64,000 bases of DNA from Deltaproteobacteria bacterium. Lineage in GTDB: Bacteria > Desulfobacterota > Syntrophobacteria > Syntrophobacterales > Syntrophobacteraceae. Shown here in pieces: positions 1-8,959 of the stretch. The translations under genes were made by a program, and so were the position numbers. The stretch's first letter is position 1, and each line of letters starts with the position of its first letter. Location of the stretch: contig JAJXYD010000033.1 in NCBI GenBank assembly GCA_021780695.1, forward strand, positions 124,001-188,000, written 5' to 3'. Below the pieces are notes generated by a model. The model was not told the origin of the DNA. It was given only the letters and a program-made list of their open reading frames with translations, and searched no databases.

Positions 1-382
1 CCGACCTTTGAACTTTGCGGGGCTGGAACACCACGTCTCCATCGGAGAGAATCACCGTTTCCCCCCACCGGCGAACATGGGCAAGCACCGCGAGCGCGCC
101 TGGATACAACCGGTTTGCAAACGGATAATCCACCAGAAAGGAAGACATCCGCAGCAGTCGCGGATCGCACATATCCTCGAGCCGGTAGCGCTGCAAGGCA
201 CCCAGGTAATCCGCATAGCCAAGCTCGGCGTTGAGCTCCTGCAGGATGGCGAAGTAGCGTCCGCAAGTCTCGGAACCGAATTCGGACTCGAGATGGCTTC
301 TGAAATCATCGAGCACCCGGTCGTTATTTAGCAGCGTATTGTCCACATCAAACAGGAACACTACTTTGCCCGGCAAGGTCAT
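1..382 (-). CDS. HAD-superfamily hydrolase (C-terminus cut off by window edge)
   Basis: Read on the minus strand from an ATG at 382 preceded by AGGAGG; the frame stays open to base 1, so only about 127 N-terminal residues are visible. Residues 10-16 read FDVDNTL, the HAD motif I (DxDxT/D-like) with the nucleophile aspartate, and ILSDGD near residue 115 resembles motif II. HAD enzymes are mostly cytosolic phosphatases; the substrate cannot be read from the sequence. It lies upstream-to-downstream with the phosphorylase gene on the same strand, separated by about 110 bases. Confidence 0.75.
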   Translation of the reverse strand, partial: MTLPGKVVFLFDVDNTLLNNDRVLDDFRSHLESEFGSETCGRYFAILQELNAELGYADYLGALQRYRLEDMCDPRLLRMSSFLVDYPFANRLYPGALAVLAHVRRWGETVILSDGDVVFQPRKVQRS

Positions 383-492
383 TACATTGCCTCCTGGAAC
401 TTCGAGTTATACCCAAGGCTCCCGCCCCAATCCCGGGACAAGGCCCCGGTTTAGGAACCGAGAACGTCTCCGGTATCTATTTTGCCCCCTCC

Positions 493-3039
493 TCATCGTT
501 GCCAATGGATGAGAGCGCACTCCAGGGGAACCTCCATCCCGGATCGTCTCGGTATCACCCGCGCGGTGTAGTCTCCCTCGGCCCGTTTGGAAGACACCGT
601 TGCCTGATAGATGCAAACCCCCGACGGATCGGCCGGAGTCTTTGCCCGCTTCATTTCCTCCCGGACGGGTTCGTCCCCCTCTGTTGCCTCGGCGTAAAGC
701 TCAACGCGCACCTCGTCGGGGGCGAGGTCGTTTAGAAAAATTTCAGCGGTAAAAACATGATGGTCCGTATCGGTTTCGACCCGCAAGTCTGTAAATCGCA
801 GCCCGGCCCATCTTTGCTCCAGATTTTCTTGCCGCTTCACTATGCGCTCTCCCCCCAGGCCTTTATCGGCCGCACGTTGCCGGTAGGCTGAGGCCGCGGG
901 CAGGTAGTGTTTCTCCGTGTATTCCTGAACGGCACGGTTGGCGCAAAAGCGAGGCGTCAAACGCGCCATGCTTTCCCGCATGCGCGCGACCCAGGCGGTC
1001 GGGATTCCCTTATCGTCGCGCGTGTAGAACTCCGGGATCACCTCGCGCTCCACAAGATCGTAAAGCATCTCGGCTTCGGCGGCGTCCCAGGCCGGATCCT
1101 CGCCGTGCTCCAGGCCGTCTCCAATCGCCCAGCCGACTTCAGGACAGTAGGCTTCCGCCCACCATCCGTCCAACTCCGAGAGATTGATGCCTCCATTTAC
1201 GAGCACCTTCATCCCGCTCGTACCGCAAGCCTCCCAGGGCCGGCGCGGCGTGTTCAACCAGACGTCTACCCCTTGCACCATGCGCTCGGTGAGCAGCATG
1301 TCGTAGTCGCTTAGGAAGATCACATGGGGACGGGCCTCGGGCCGGCGGATGAAATCTATCCATTCATGGATCATCGCCTGCCCCGCCTGGTCGGCCGGAT
1401 GGGCCTTACCGGCGATCATGAGCTGCACCGGGCGCTCGGCATTGGTCAATAGACCGAGAAGCCGCTCCGGATCGTGCAGAAGCAGGTTGGGCCTTTTGTA
1501 GGTTGCAAACCGCCGCGCGAAGCCCAGAGTCAAAACGTTGGGATCAAATAGATGCTTGGCCCCTTCGATCTCCTCGGGGGGCCTGCCCGAAACGCTCAGT
1601 TGCCTGCATAATCGATTGCGGGCGTAGGCTACAAGAGACTTTCTCGAGGAGTTGCGAAATTGCCAAAGGCGGGCGTCGCTGAGGCAATGAATATCCTTTT
1701 CCAAGGTTTCAACCGTTCCCTGCCAGCGCTCTTTTCCACAGGCGCCAGTCCACAGCTCGTCGGCCCCCTCCGAGTCCCAGCTCGGCATGTGAACCCCGTT
1801 GGTCACATGCCCTACCGGGATTTCCTCCTGCGGCCAGCGGGGAAAGAGGGGCAAAAAGATGTTGCGGCTCACCTTGCCGTGCAAACGGCTCACCCCGTTT
1901 ACCGCGCGGCTTCCCCGAATTGCCAGATAGGCCATATTGAAACTCTCCGAACAGTCGTTTGGATTCTGGCGGCCCAGGGCCAGTAAATCCTGAAGCGTTA
2001 TACCAAGCTTCTCCCGGGCGTAACCTCCAAGGTATTGCTCGATCAATACCGGGGGAAAAAGGTCGAAGCCGGCTCTCACTGCCGTGTGGGTGGTAAAGAG
2101 GTTGCCCGCCCTGGTGGCGGCCAATGCGACCTGAAAAGGCTGCGAGGTCTCCTGCATGAAATCGCGCGCGCGTTCCAGCACGGCAAAAGCCGCATGCCCT
2201 TCATTGAGGTGACATACCTCCGGATGGATGCCCAGCGCGCCCAGAAGCCGCCAACCGCCGATGCCGAGGAGCAGTTCCTGCTCGAGGCGCAGCTCCGCAC
2301 CGCCGCCGTAAAGCTCGCTTGTAATGCCCCGATGTGCCGGAAAGTTGGCCGGATCGTTACTGTCGAGCAGGTAAAGCTTGACTCTACCCACCTGGACCTG
2401 CCAGGCTCTCAGCCACAGAGAGTAACCGGGCAAAGCGATCTCAAGGCGCAGCCACTCGCCGTTTTTCTGGCGCACGGGCATGATCGGCAGTTGTCCGGGG
2501 TCGTTGTACGGATAGAGCGCTTGTTGCGATCCGTTCCTGTCGATCACCTGGCGAAAATAGCCCTGCTGGTAGAGCAGCCCCACGCCCACTACCGGCACGC
2601 CCAGGTCGCTTGCGGCTTTGAGCTGATCGCCGGCCACATTGCCAAGCCCGCCCGAATAGATCGGCAAGGCTTCGCTCAGCATGAATTCCATGCTGAAATA
2701 GGCAACGCAGCTCAAACCGGACTTCGGATGATTTTGATCAAACCAGGCCGGCGCATCTAACGCCTGCCGCCTGGCATGGATCCGGCCGTCAACGTTTTTG
2801 CGAAACACCGGATCGGCCAATACTTTCTCAATCCGGTCGCGAGAAACCGTCTGGAGAACAACCCATGGATTTTGCGTGATTTCCCACAGCTCGGGATCAA
2901 GTTGCCGCCACACTTCGTCTGTAGCGTGACTCCATGACCAGCGCATATCTAAAGCCAGTTCGGCAAGTCCATCGAACCCCTTTATGTCCGTGGGTAAAAG
3001 ATCGTATAAGGGATGGTTGACGCTGTTTTTTTTGCCCAT
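493..3039 (-). CDS. glgP: Alpha-glucan (glycogen/maltodextrin) phosphorylase, GT35 family
   Basis: 848 residues, full length for the DUF3417-containing alpha-glucan phosphorylases common in bacteria. The enzyme releases glucose-1-phosphate from glycogen or maltodextrin in the cytosol. Visible features are the N-terminal DUF3417-like region (DMRWSWSHATDEVW), a substrate region with YSGGLGNVAGD and HLNEGHAAF, and the pyridoxal-phosphate segment CGTSGMKVLVNGG holding the lysine that binds PLP. The start at 3039 has AAGGAAC upstream. A C-terminal beta-rich extension follows the catalytic part. The gene stands alone; no other glycogen genes are in the window. Confidence 0.95.
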   Translation of the reverse strand: MGKKNSVNHPLYDLLPTDIKGFDGLAELALDMRWSWSHATDEVWRQLDPELWEITQNPWVVLQTVSRDRIEKVLADPVFRKNVDGRIHARRQALDAPAWFDQNHPKSGLSCVAYFSMEFMLSEALPIYSGGLGNVAGDQLKAASDLGVPVVGVGLLYQQGYFRQVIDRNGSQQALYPYNDPGQLPIMPVRQKNGEWLRLEIALPGYSLWLRAWQVQVGRVKLYLLDSNDPANFPAHRGITSELYGGGAELRLEQELLLGIGGWRLLGALGIHPEVCHLNEGHAAFAVLERARDFMQETSQPFQVALAATRAGNLFTTHTAVRAGFDLFPPVLIEQYLGGYAREKLGITLQDLLALGRQNPNDCSESFNMAYLAIRGSRAVNGVSRLHGKVSRNIFLPLFPRWPQEEIPVGHVTNGVHMPSWDSEGADELWTGACGKERWQGTVETLEKDIHCLSDARLWQFRNSSRKSLVAYARNRLCRQLSVSGRPPEEIEGAKHLFDPNVLTLGFARRFATYKRPNLLLHDPERLLGLLTNAERPVQLMIAGKAHPADQAGQAMIHEWIDFIRRPEARPHVIFLSDYDMLLTERMVQGVDVWLNTPRRPWEACGTSGMKVLVNGGINLSELDGWWAEAYCPEVGWAIGDGLEHGEDPAWDAAEAEMLYDLVEREVIPEFYTRDDKGIPTAWVARMRESMARLTPRFCANRAVQEYTEKHYLPAASAYRQRAADKGLGGERIVKRQENLEQRWAGLRFTDLRVETDTDHHVFTAEIFLNDLAPDEVRVELYAEATEGDEPVREEMKRAKTPADPSGVCIYQATVSSKRAEGDYTARVIPRRSGMEVPLECALIHWQR

Positions 3040-3773
3040 CTTTGTTCCTTTTTCACTTCAGAGTGACCTGCTCCTCCATTCGGTGGCAAAGCCGCTCGTT
3101 TGCCCAAGGCGGCAAAAATGTCGCTCGACATACGGGGCTTGGCTGGATTTTCCGCCCTAAAGACTCATATCCATGTGTTTTCCCTCCAAATGCGCTGAAA
3201 GATCAGCGCTTGCCATGCAACACAAAAAGCGCCGCTTCTTATTTTCGAACAGACTTTTTTTCTTTGCAAACTGCTTTTTGACAATATTCCACCGATCTGC
3301 CAAAAACCGGAACCCCCTTGACATCTTCTGCGGACACCCCCGATACGAGCGACACCTTCGGTGCAATCCCCCCCGGACCACACCGCATCCAGAAGCCGGG
3401 CAAACATTGTCACGCTCTATTTAATGACCTTTCCGCGGACGGCAAGATCCGCTCTTAAATAATTTTCCTTAAGGGATATGTACACCGGTCGCCGGGAAAC
3501 GGCTGTAACCGCAATGTTTCAGGTGTGTCATTTCAAAAAAGCACAAATATCCTTTCTTTCATTATCCCCAACAAGAGCCGCCCTCAAGTTTATCCTTATA
3601 AAATGTGGCAGCACATAGCTCACCAGGGATTCCCCCCTAAGCTTCCATTTGGCGGGATTCTTGCTCTACTCCCCACAAATGGATTGGACCCGAGAGGAAA
3701 CTGCATATTTTTCTCGCTGTCTGATTCGCTCCCAACAGACATCCGGTACCCTCAGACCGCGAGGAGAGATGAC
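3040..3773. other. Intergenic region between divergent glgP and a response-regulator kinase gene
   Basis: This 734-base stretch separates two divergent genes. Several short open frames cross it, but none has a convincing ribosome binding site or recognisable product. A TTGACA at 3318-3323 lacks a good -10 partner at 17 bases (CGATAC), so I do not call a promoter. A short inverted repeat, CTTAA/TTAAG, occurs around 3453-3472. Both genes presumably have their promoters here. Confidence 0.5.
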
Positions 3774-5576
3774 ATGATGAAAAGGTTGCGTCTGGTCATT
3801 ATCGAAGATGAGAAGGCACATTTCCAGCTGATGAGACGGGCGGTCTGCAAGGAATTTCCCGGGGCCGTGATAGATCATTTTCCCGAGGCCTGCTCCTGTT
3901 TGGAAGCAATCGAGCGGCTAAAGCCCGACCTGATAATTTGCGACTATCTTCTGCCGGGTTTAAACGGCCTGGAATTTTTAGATAATCTTCGTCGTAAAAG
4001 CAACTTCGCACCCGTTGTAATGATCACCGGGCAGGGGGATGAAAATACGGCCGTAAAAGCTCTAAAATCGGGGGCTTCCGACTATGTGGTAAAGACAGGC
4101 GAGTTTTTCAGGCTGTTGCCGGGGGTCATAAAAAAGGTGCTTCGAGAAAGGGGACTGGAAGATTCGTTGGAAATTTCCTACCGCTTTGTTGAAGCTGCCA
4201 ACAGGAGCATGGAGATTTCCGGCCTGGTAAAGGATTTTATCCTGATCGCAAAGCGTTTTACCGGCTGCTCTTTCGTCGAAATCCGCCTGGTTGAGGAAGG
4301 GGCTCCTTTGGACTGCCGGGGCTGTCAATTCCATCGCGCGCCCAGGTCCGTTGCTTCGGACCCAGGTCCGAAGAACCAAACCTATTTTTATACGAGCAGT
4401 GCAAACGGGCAAGAACCATCCTTTCCGCCCTTTTCTACCCAAACGGGTTCTCTATATACAAACAGCATGTCCCCTGTGTTTGCAAAATCCCTGCATGCAA
4501 TGTCCAACGGCGGTTGCACACTGAACGAATACGAATCCCTCGCACTGGTTCCGGTAAGGCTTGGCGACTCTATCCTGGGGATGGTTTACATCGCGGACGA
4601 AAAAAAAGAAATGTTGTCGCCTCTGGCCGTCGAGGTCTTGGAGCGCGCGGCCATGGAGCTTGGCACAGCGGTAAAGCGCCTTAGGGCCGTTGCGGAATTG
4701 AAAAGGGCCCGCGAACAGCTCGAAGACCGCGTGCGGGAGCGCACGGCCGAACTCGCCCTCGCCAATGAGAAGCTGCGAAAAGAGGTCGAAGAGCGCGGCC
4801 GCGCCCAGCAGGCCCTGGCCAAGAGCACCGAAGACCTCAAGCTTTTCGCTTATTCCGTAATGCACGATTTAAAGAGTCCGACCGTGGCCGTCTATGGACT
4901 GACAAGACTTTTTCACAAGCAATACGGCGACAAGGTCGATGAGAAAGGCAGGAAATACTGCGAACAGATAATGCGGGCCTCGGAATACTGTGCGGACCTT
5001 ATCGGCCAGATAAATGGCTACATAGCGGCCAAGCATGCTCCTCTGCGCAGACAACCCGCCCTGCTGGGCGATCTTTTGAAAACGGTCAGGGAAGAGTTTT
5101 CCGAAAGGCTGGCAAAGCGCAGCATTCGCTTCGTTGAGCCCGAAGCCGACGTTGAAATCCTTGTGGACCGCTTGGCCATGACCAGATTGATTTCAAACCT
5201 TGTCGACAACGCCTTAAAATATGGCGGCGACAAATTGAGCGAAATAAGGATCGCACACGAACAAAGCGAGGGCTTTTGCACCATCCTGGTTGGAAATGAC
5301 GGTGCGGCAATGAAAAGGAACGACTGTGAGGCGATTTTCAGGGCTTTCCAAAGGGCAAAGAATTCATCGGGCATTCCGGGAGCGGGCCTGGGGCTAAACA
5401 TTGTTAGAGAAATAGCCCAAAGGCACGGGGGCCATGTCGAGGTCGAACCCGGAGAATCCAAAGGAGTGCTCTTCCGCGTCACGATCGCCGATCCGCCGCG
5501 ACAATCGGGCTTTGAAAAACATTGCGAATCGGCCCGATCATCGGTAAACGGCGAACCGACCATTGCAGGAGCATGA
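3774..5576 (+). CDS. Hybrid signalling protein: receiver domain plus histidine kinase
   Basis: Start chosen at 3774 (ATGATGAAA) because GAGGAGAG precedes it and the protein then begins exactly at a receiver domain; the longer open frame from 3525 has no such site. 600 residues. Residues 1-125 are a CheY-like receiver with phospho-acceptor Asp in ICDYLLPG, Thr in MITGQ and Lys in YVVKTG. A GAF-like region with CRGC and a coiled coil follow. The kinase part has the H-box MHDLKSP near residue 363 and an HATPase with GAGLGLNIV. No membrane segment is seen, so it is cytosolic. It overlaps or abuts the next kinase gene, suggesting a shared signalling pathway. The signal is unknown. Confidence 0.9.
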   Translation: MMKRLRLVIIEDEKAHFQLMRRAVCKEFPGAVIDHFPEACSCLEAIERLKPDLIICDYLLPGLNGLEFLDNLRRKSNFAPVVMITGQGDENTAVKALKSGASDYVVKTGEFFRLLPGVIKKVLRERGLEDSLEISYRFVEAANRSMEISGLVKDFILIAKRFTGCSFVEIRLVEEGAPLDCRGCQFHRAPRSVASDPGPKNQTYFYTSSANGQEPSFPPFSTQTGSLYTNSMSPVFAKSLHAMSNGGCTLNEYESLALVPVRLGDSILGMVYIADEKKEMLSPLAVEVLERAAMELGTAVKRLRAVAELKRAREQLEDRVRERTAELALANEKLRKEVEERGRAQQALAKSTEDLKLFAYSVMHDLKSPTVAVYGLTRLFHKQYGDKVDEKGRKYCEQIMRASEYCADLIGQINGYIAAKHAPLRRQPALLGDLLKTVREEFSERLAKRSIRFVEPEADVEILVDRLAMTRLISNLVDNALKYGGDKLSEIRIAHEQSEGFCTILVGNDGAAMKRNDCEAIFRAFQRAKNSSGIPGAGLGLNIVREIAQRHGGHVEVEPGESKGVLFRVTIADPPRQSGFEKHCESARSSVNGEPTIAGA

Positions 5577-5580
5577 ATCC

Positions 5581-7194
5581 GTGCCGGCATCCAGAAAAAT
5601 TTTACCCATACTGACATTTGTTTTTTTTGCCTCCATTACTGTTGCCCTCTGGAGGGTAGAGGTCGAGCATCTGCGTCGGTTAATCATCAACCATGTTCAA
5701 AGCTCCGCGCAACTGGCCGCGGACCGTATAGGCGCCATAATGGGCAGCCGGGAAGCAACCCTTGAGATGCTCGCCGACAGGTGGGTAAGAGATGAAGGCC
5801 ACGACTTCGGCCGCCCGCGCTTTCTTTCCTTTGCAAGCATCATCTTTAAAGACTATCCGGGCTTTCACGCAATGTTTTGGGCCGACCCCAAGGGCGTTAT
5901 TCGCTATGCCTACCCGCCTGCGGCGCAGGCAAATCATCATTTTAACCCGGTCCGCTGCCTCCCCGGCCATAAGGTCTCGGCCTGTTTTGACCTTTTCCCC
6001 GGCCAAAAGGGCTTCCGGATAGTTCTGCCGCTCATCTATCAGGGAAGACTTCAGGGCTACCTGTGCGGGGAGTTCAAGATCGCCGACCTGGTCGCTTTGG
6101 CCATGCCGGCCGGATTCATCAACTACTTTGTCGTGGACCTATACGACCGGGGCCGGCCCATCTTTCATTACGGCAAGGCCCACCGGTACGCTAAAGGGAT
6201 TTCCTCAACCTTCCAAATACCGGTGGGCGAGAGGATATGGCGCCTTACGATGGCTCCCGGGCAAGCGGCTTTTGCCTCAGGCTCCCCCCACGCGCCCTGG
6301 ATCCTTGCTTTTGGTCTTATCCTCTCGGCAGCCCTTTGTCTGCTCCTCTATCAACTCCTGCTGAAGATGCAAGCCTACAGGACTTCCAGGGACCTCGCCC
6401 TGGGTGAGGTCGCCGAGCGAATCCGGGTAGAGGCCGTATTGCATCAAAAAGAAAAAGAGCTTCAGGAACTGGTCTTGGAGCTTTCGACTAAAAACAGCGA
6501 ACTCGAGTCCTTTGTCTATACCATCTCGCATGATCTCAAAACCCCGATAGTTACCATCGGAGGTTTTATCGGGGCTTTGCGCGAAGATTTCGGCCCATCG
6601 CTTCCCGGGGAAGCCCAAGGCTACCTGAGCTATATTGGCAAAGCGGGCGAAAACATGGAAAAGCTTATCGACGATCTGCTCGAGTTTTCACGAATCGGGC
6701 GCTTTGACGACCAAAAGGCCATGGTCTCTTTCGGAGAAATCGTAAGGGAAGCCCTGGAAACTCTTGCCCCTAATATTGAAAACGCCGCGATTAAAGTAAA
6801 CATCGGGCAAAACCTGCCCGATGTTTACTGCAACAAAAATCGACTCGTACAGCTGGTCTATAACCTGGTGAACAATGCCGTTAAATACATTGGCGAGAAT
6901 AACCCTGAACCCCGCATAGATATAGGAGCGCAAAACCGCGACGATCGATGGGTGTTCTACGTCCGCGATAACGGAATAGGTATCGAGGACAAATATTTCG
7001 AAAGGATCTTTCGCATATTCGAGAGGTTGCCGACCGCGCAAAACCGGGAGGGATCCGGTGTGGGCCTTGCCATAGTAAAACGGATAGCCGATTATCATGG
7101 CGGCAGGGTCTGGGTGGACTCGCAACCGGGAAGTGGAACGGCATTTTTTTTCACACTCGCTGAGAAGAACCCCGAAGTCGCACCAACCCTTTAA
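5581..7194 (+). CDS. Membrane-bound sensor histidine kinase
   Basis: A GTG at 5581 is preferred because AGGAG lies 8-9 bases upstream; a TTG at 5563 inside the previous gene is the alternative. 537 residues. Residues 5-22 form a first membrane helix, about 200 residues of probable periplasmic sensor follow, and a second helix (WILAFGLILSAALCLLLY) precedes a coiled coil. The H-box SHDLKTP is near residue 316, followed by an HATPase domain (NNAVKYIG, DNGIGIE, GSGVGLAIV). The kinase autophosphorylates on His; its partner may be the receiver protein encoded just upstream, an inference from adjacency. The ligand is unknown. Confidence 0.9.
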   Translation: MPASRKILPILTFVFFASITVALWRVEVEHLRRLIINHVQSSAQLAADRIGAIMGSREATLEMLADRWVRDEGHDFGRPRFLSFASIIFKDYPGFHAMFWADPKGVIRYAYPPAAQANHHFNPVRCLPGHKVSACFDLFPGQKGFRIVLPLIYQGRLQGYLCGEFKIADLVALAMPAGFINYFVVDLYDRGRPIFHYGKAHRYAKGISSTFQIPVGERIWRLTMAPGQAAFASGSPHAPWILAFGLILSAALCLLLYQLLLKMQAYRTSRDLALGEVAERIRVEAVLHQKEKELQELVLELSTKNSELESFVYTISHDLKTPIVTIGGFIGALREDFGPSLPGEAQGYLSYIGKAGENMEKLIDDLLEFSRIGRFDDQKAMVSFGEIVREALETLAPNIENAAIKVNIGQNLPDVYCNKNRLVQLVYNLVNNAVKYIGENNPEPRIDIGAQNRDDRWVFYVRDNGIGIEDKYFERIFRIFERLPTAQNREGSGVGLAIVKRIADYHGGRVWVDSQPGSGTAFFFTLAEKNPEVAPTL

Positions 7195-7387
7195 GGGTGC
7201 CAACGGCAGTTTCTGGAAGGGTGGAAAAAGGGAAACCCAAAATCAGCAAGGCAGGCCCCACGCGAAGCCGCGAGAATTGAACCCGGGAAAAGTGCGATTT
7301 CGGACCGGTCTTCGACCGGCTAATTCAAGCCTGGATCGCTCAGGTCAATCCGGACACGCTTCCTATTGTGTTTCTTTGCTCTCTTTT

Positions 7388-7409
7388 TTCGCGCCTTCGC
7401 GTCTTCGCG
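7388..7409. repeat. Three TTCGCG units with an 8-base period
   Basis: TTCGCG occurs at 7388-7393, 7396-7401 and 7404-7409 in the 268-base gap between the convergent sensor kinase and aroC genes. An unrelated short hairpin, CCGGTC-TTC-GACCGG, lies about 80 bases earlier. Short tandem units like this are found between genes in many chromosomes; no function is claimed. Confidence 0.4.
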
Positions 7410-7462
7410 TGAGCCTAAATCAACAACATTGCCCCCCCCGGAAGCCCTTTACAATCTCTTCG

Positions 7463-8518
7463 TTAACGATTTGCAAAAGGATGGAGCATGAAGTCGGCCA
7501 GCACAAGCAGGGTCATGGCTTCCAGAACCGGGACAATCCGTGGAATGGCCGAGACGTCGTGTCTTCCCTTTACCTTTATGACACAGGGATTTCCCTGTGA
7601 ATCCACCGTATTTTGAGGCATTGAGATCGACGGTATGGGTTTTACCGCCGCCCGCAGCACTATATCCATGCCCGACGAGATGCCCCCGAGAATTCCGCCT
7701 GCGTGATTGGACTGGTAGCCTTCAGGGGTAAGGGGGTCGTTGTTCTGGCTTCCGAGCATGGACGCGGCCTGAAAACCTTCCCCTATTTCAACTCCTTTTA
7801 CCGCCCCTACCGACATTATGGCCGAGGCAAGGCGCGCGTCGAGCTTGTCAAAGACCGGCTCGCCAAGACCCGCGGGACATCCCGTGGCGCGAACCTCCAC
7901 TATTCCGCCCGCCGAATCGCCCTGCGCCCGGATTTCGCTAAGACGGGCCTCCATCTTTTCGGCCGCCTCCCGGTCCGGGCAATAGAGCGGATTTTTATTT
8001 ATCTCCTCTCTGTCCACACGGGTACACTCGATTCCCGCCAGGGCCCGGGTAAAGGCCTCGACGAAAATCCCGCACCCTTCCAGATACTTTCTTGCCACAG
8101 CCCCCGCGGCCACCCGCGCCGCGGTCTCTCTTGCCGAACTCCTTCCCCCGCCGCGCCAGTCTCTAAAGCCGTACTTTTGGACGTATGTCCTGTCCGCGTG
8201 GCCGGGACGGTAGAGTTGAGCGATATCGGAATAATCGCTGCTTCGAACGTCGCGGTTATAGATGATCAAGCTTATAGGGGTCCCGGTGGTAAGCCCCTGG
8301 AAGACCCCCGAGACTATCTCGACCGCATCGGTTTCTTTTCTGGGTGAGGTGAGGGCCTTGCCCGGCCTTCTGCGCTCCAGGTCTTTCTGGATGTCTGCGG
8401 CGCTAAGAGCGATGCCCGGCGGGCAGCCCTCGACTACGGCCCCAAGGGCCGGGCCGTGGGATTCTCCCCAGGTAGTTACCGAAAATATCCGTCCGAAGCT
8501 GTTTCCTGCCAAGGTCAT
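7463..8518 (-). CDS. aroC: Chorismate synthase
   Basis: 351 residues, normal length. The enzyme converts 5-enolpyruvylshikimate-3-phosphate to chorismate with reduced FMN, the last common step of aromatic amino acid synthesis in the cytosol. The N-terminus has the family signature [15 protein letters not shown] and the middle has [16 protein letters not shown], the FMN/phosphate binding region. It is divergent from clpS across an AT-rich gap and convergent with the upstream sensor kinase. No other shikimate genes are close. Confidence 0.97.
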   Translation of the reverse strand: MTLAGNSFGRIFSVTTWGESHGPALGAVVEGCPPGIALSAADIQKDLERRRPGKALTSPRKETDAVEIVSGVFQGLTTGTPISLIIYNRDVRSSDYSDIAQLYRPGHADRTYVQKYGFRDWRGGGRSSARETAARVAAGAVARKYLEGCGIFVEAFTRALAGIECTRVDREEINKNPLYCPDREAAEKMEARLSEIRAQGDSAGGIVEVRATGCPAGLGEPVFDKLDARLASAIMSVGAVKGVEIGEGFQAASMLGSQNNDPLTPEGYQSNHAGGILGGISSGMDIVLRAAVKPIPSISMPQNTVDSQGNPCVIKVKGRHDVSAIPRIVPVLEAMTLLVLADFMLHPFANR

Positions 8519-8581
8519 TCTCCATTTTCAGGTAGACTTATACTTTTCAATACTGTCCGATTAAAAAATGATACATTATAT

Positions 8582-8587
8582 TATAAT
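8582..8587 (+). promoter_or_regulatory. clpS: Probable -10 element for clpS
   Basis: A perfect TATAAT sits in the AT-rich gap between aroC and clpS, 56 bases before the clpS start. No good -35 hexamer is found at 16-18 bases upstream, so the call is weak. Confidence 0.35.
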
Positions 8588-8643
8588 TAATGGAAATGAG
8601 CAGAAGACTTTCCTTGCTTTCAATTCGATTCGGAGAAACGCAG

Positions 8644-8958
8644 ATGAACGAGCATCAGCCGGATTCCTGGGAGGGGCTGGAACAAGAGGTTAAAGAGAAG
8701 GTTGAACTGCCTCCCATGTTTAAGGTTCTGCTTCACAATGACGATTATACTACCATGGAGTTCGTCGTCGAAATTTTACAGCAGGTCTTTCACAAAAGCG
8801 CCCCTGAAGCCACCCGGATAATGCTTTTGGTGCACAAAAAGGGTTTGGGCGTCTGTGGGATTTTTAGCGAAGATATAGCTGAAACCAAAGTGGAAATCGT
8901 GCGCCATCTGGCGAAAAAAAGCGGTTTTCCGCTCATGTGCACCATGGAAGAAGCTTAA
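8644..8958 (+). CDS. clpS: ClpS adaptor of the ClpAP protease
   Basis: Start at 8644 (ATGAACGAG) because GGAGA lies 7-11 bases upstream; an in-frame ATG at 8590 has no such site. 104 residues. ClpS binds N-terminal Leu, Phe, Trp and Tyr of proteins and hands them to ClpA. The binding-pocket signature LHNDDYTTMEFVV and the segment LLVHKKGLGVCG are intact. It ends one base before clpA and sits in the same transcription unit, the usual arrangement. Confidence 0.96.
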   Translation: MNEHQPDSWEGLEQEVKEKVELPPMFKVLLHNDDYTTMEFVVEILQQVFHKSAPEATRIMLLVHKKGLGVCGIFSEDIAETKVEIVRHLAKKSGFPLMCTMEEA

Positions 8959-8959
8959 A

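Noticed and set aside
2035..2760. 241-codon open frame on the plus strand inside glgP
   Set aside because: Shadow of a strongly conserved enzyme gene in GC-rich DNA; no start signal or family.
3318..3346. TTGACA with CGATAC as a promoter
   Set aside because: The -10 matches poorly and lies more than 400 bases from the next start.
3525..3773. 83-residue N-terminal extension of the receiver-kinase protein
   Set aside because: No ribosome binding site and no domain; ATG 3774 has both a site and an immediate receiver domain.
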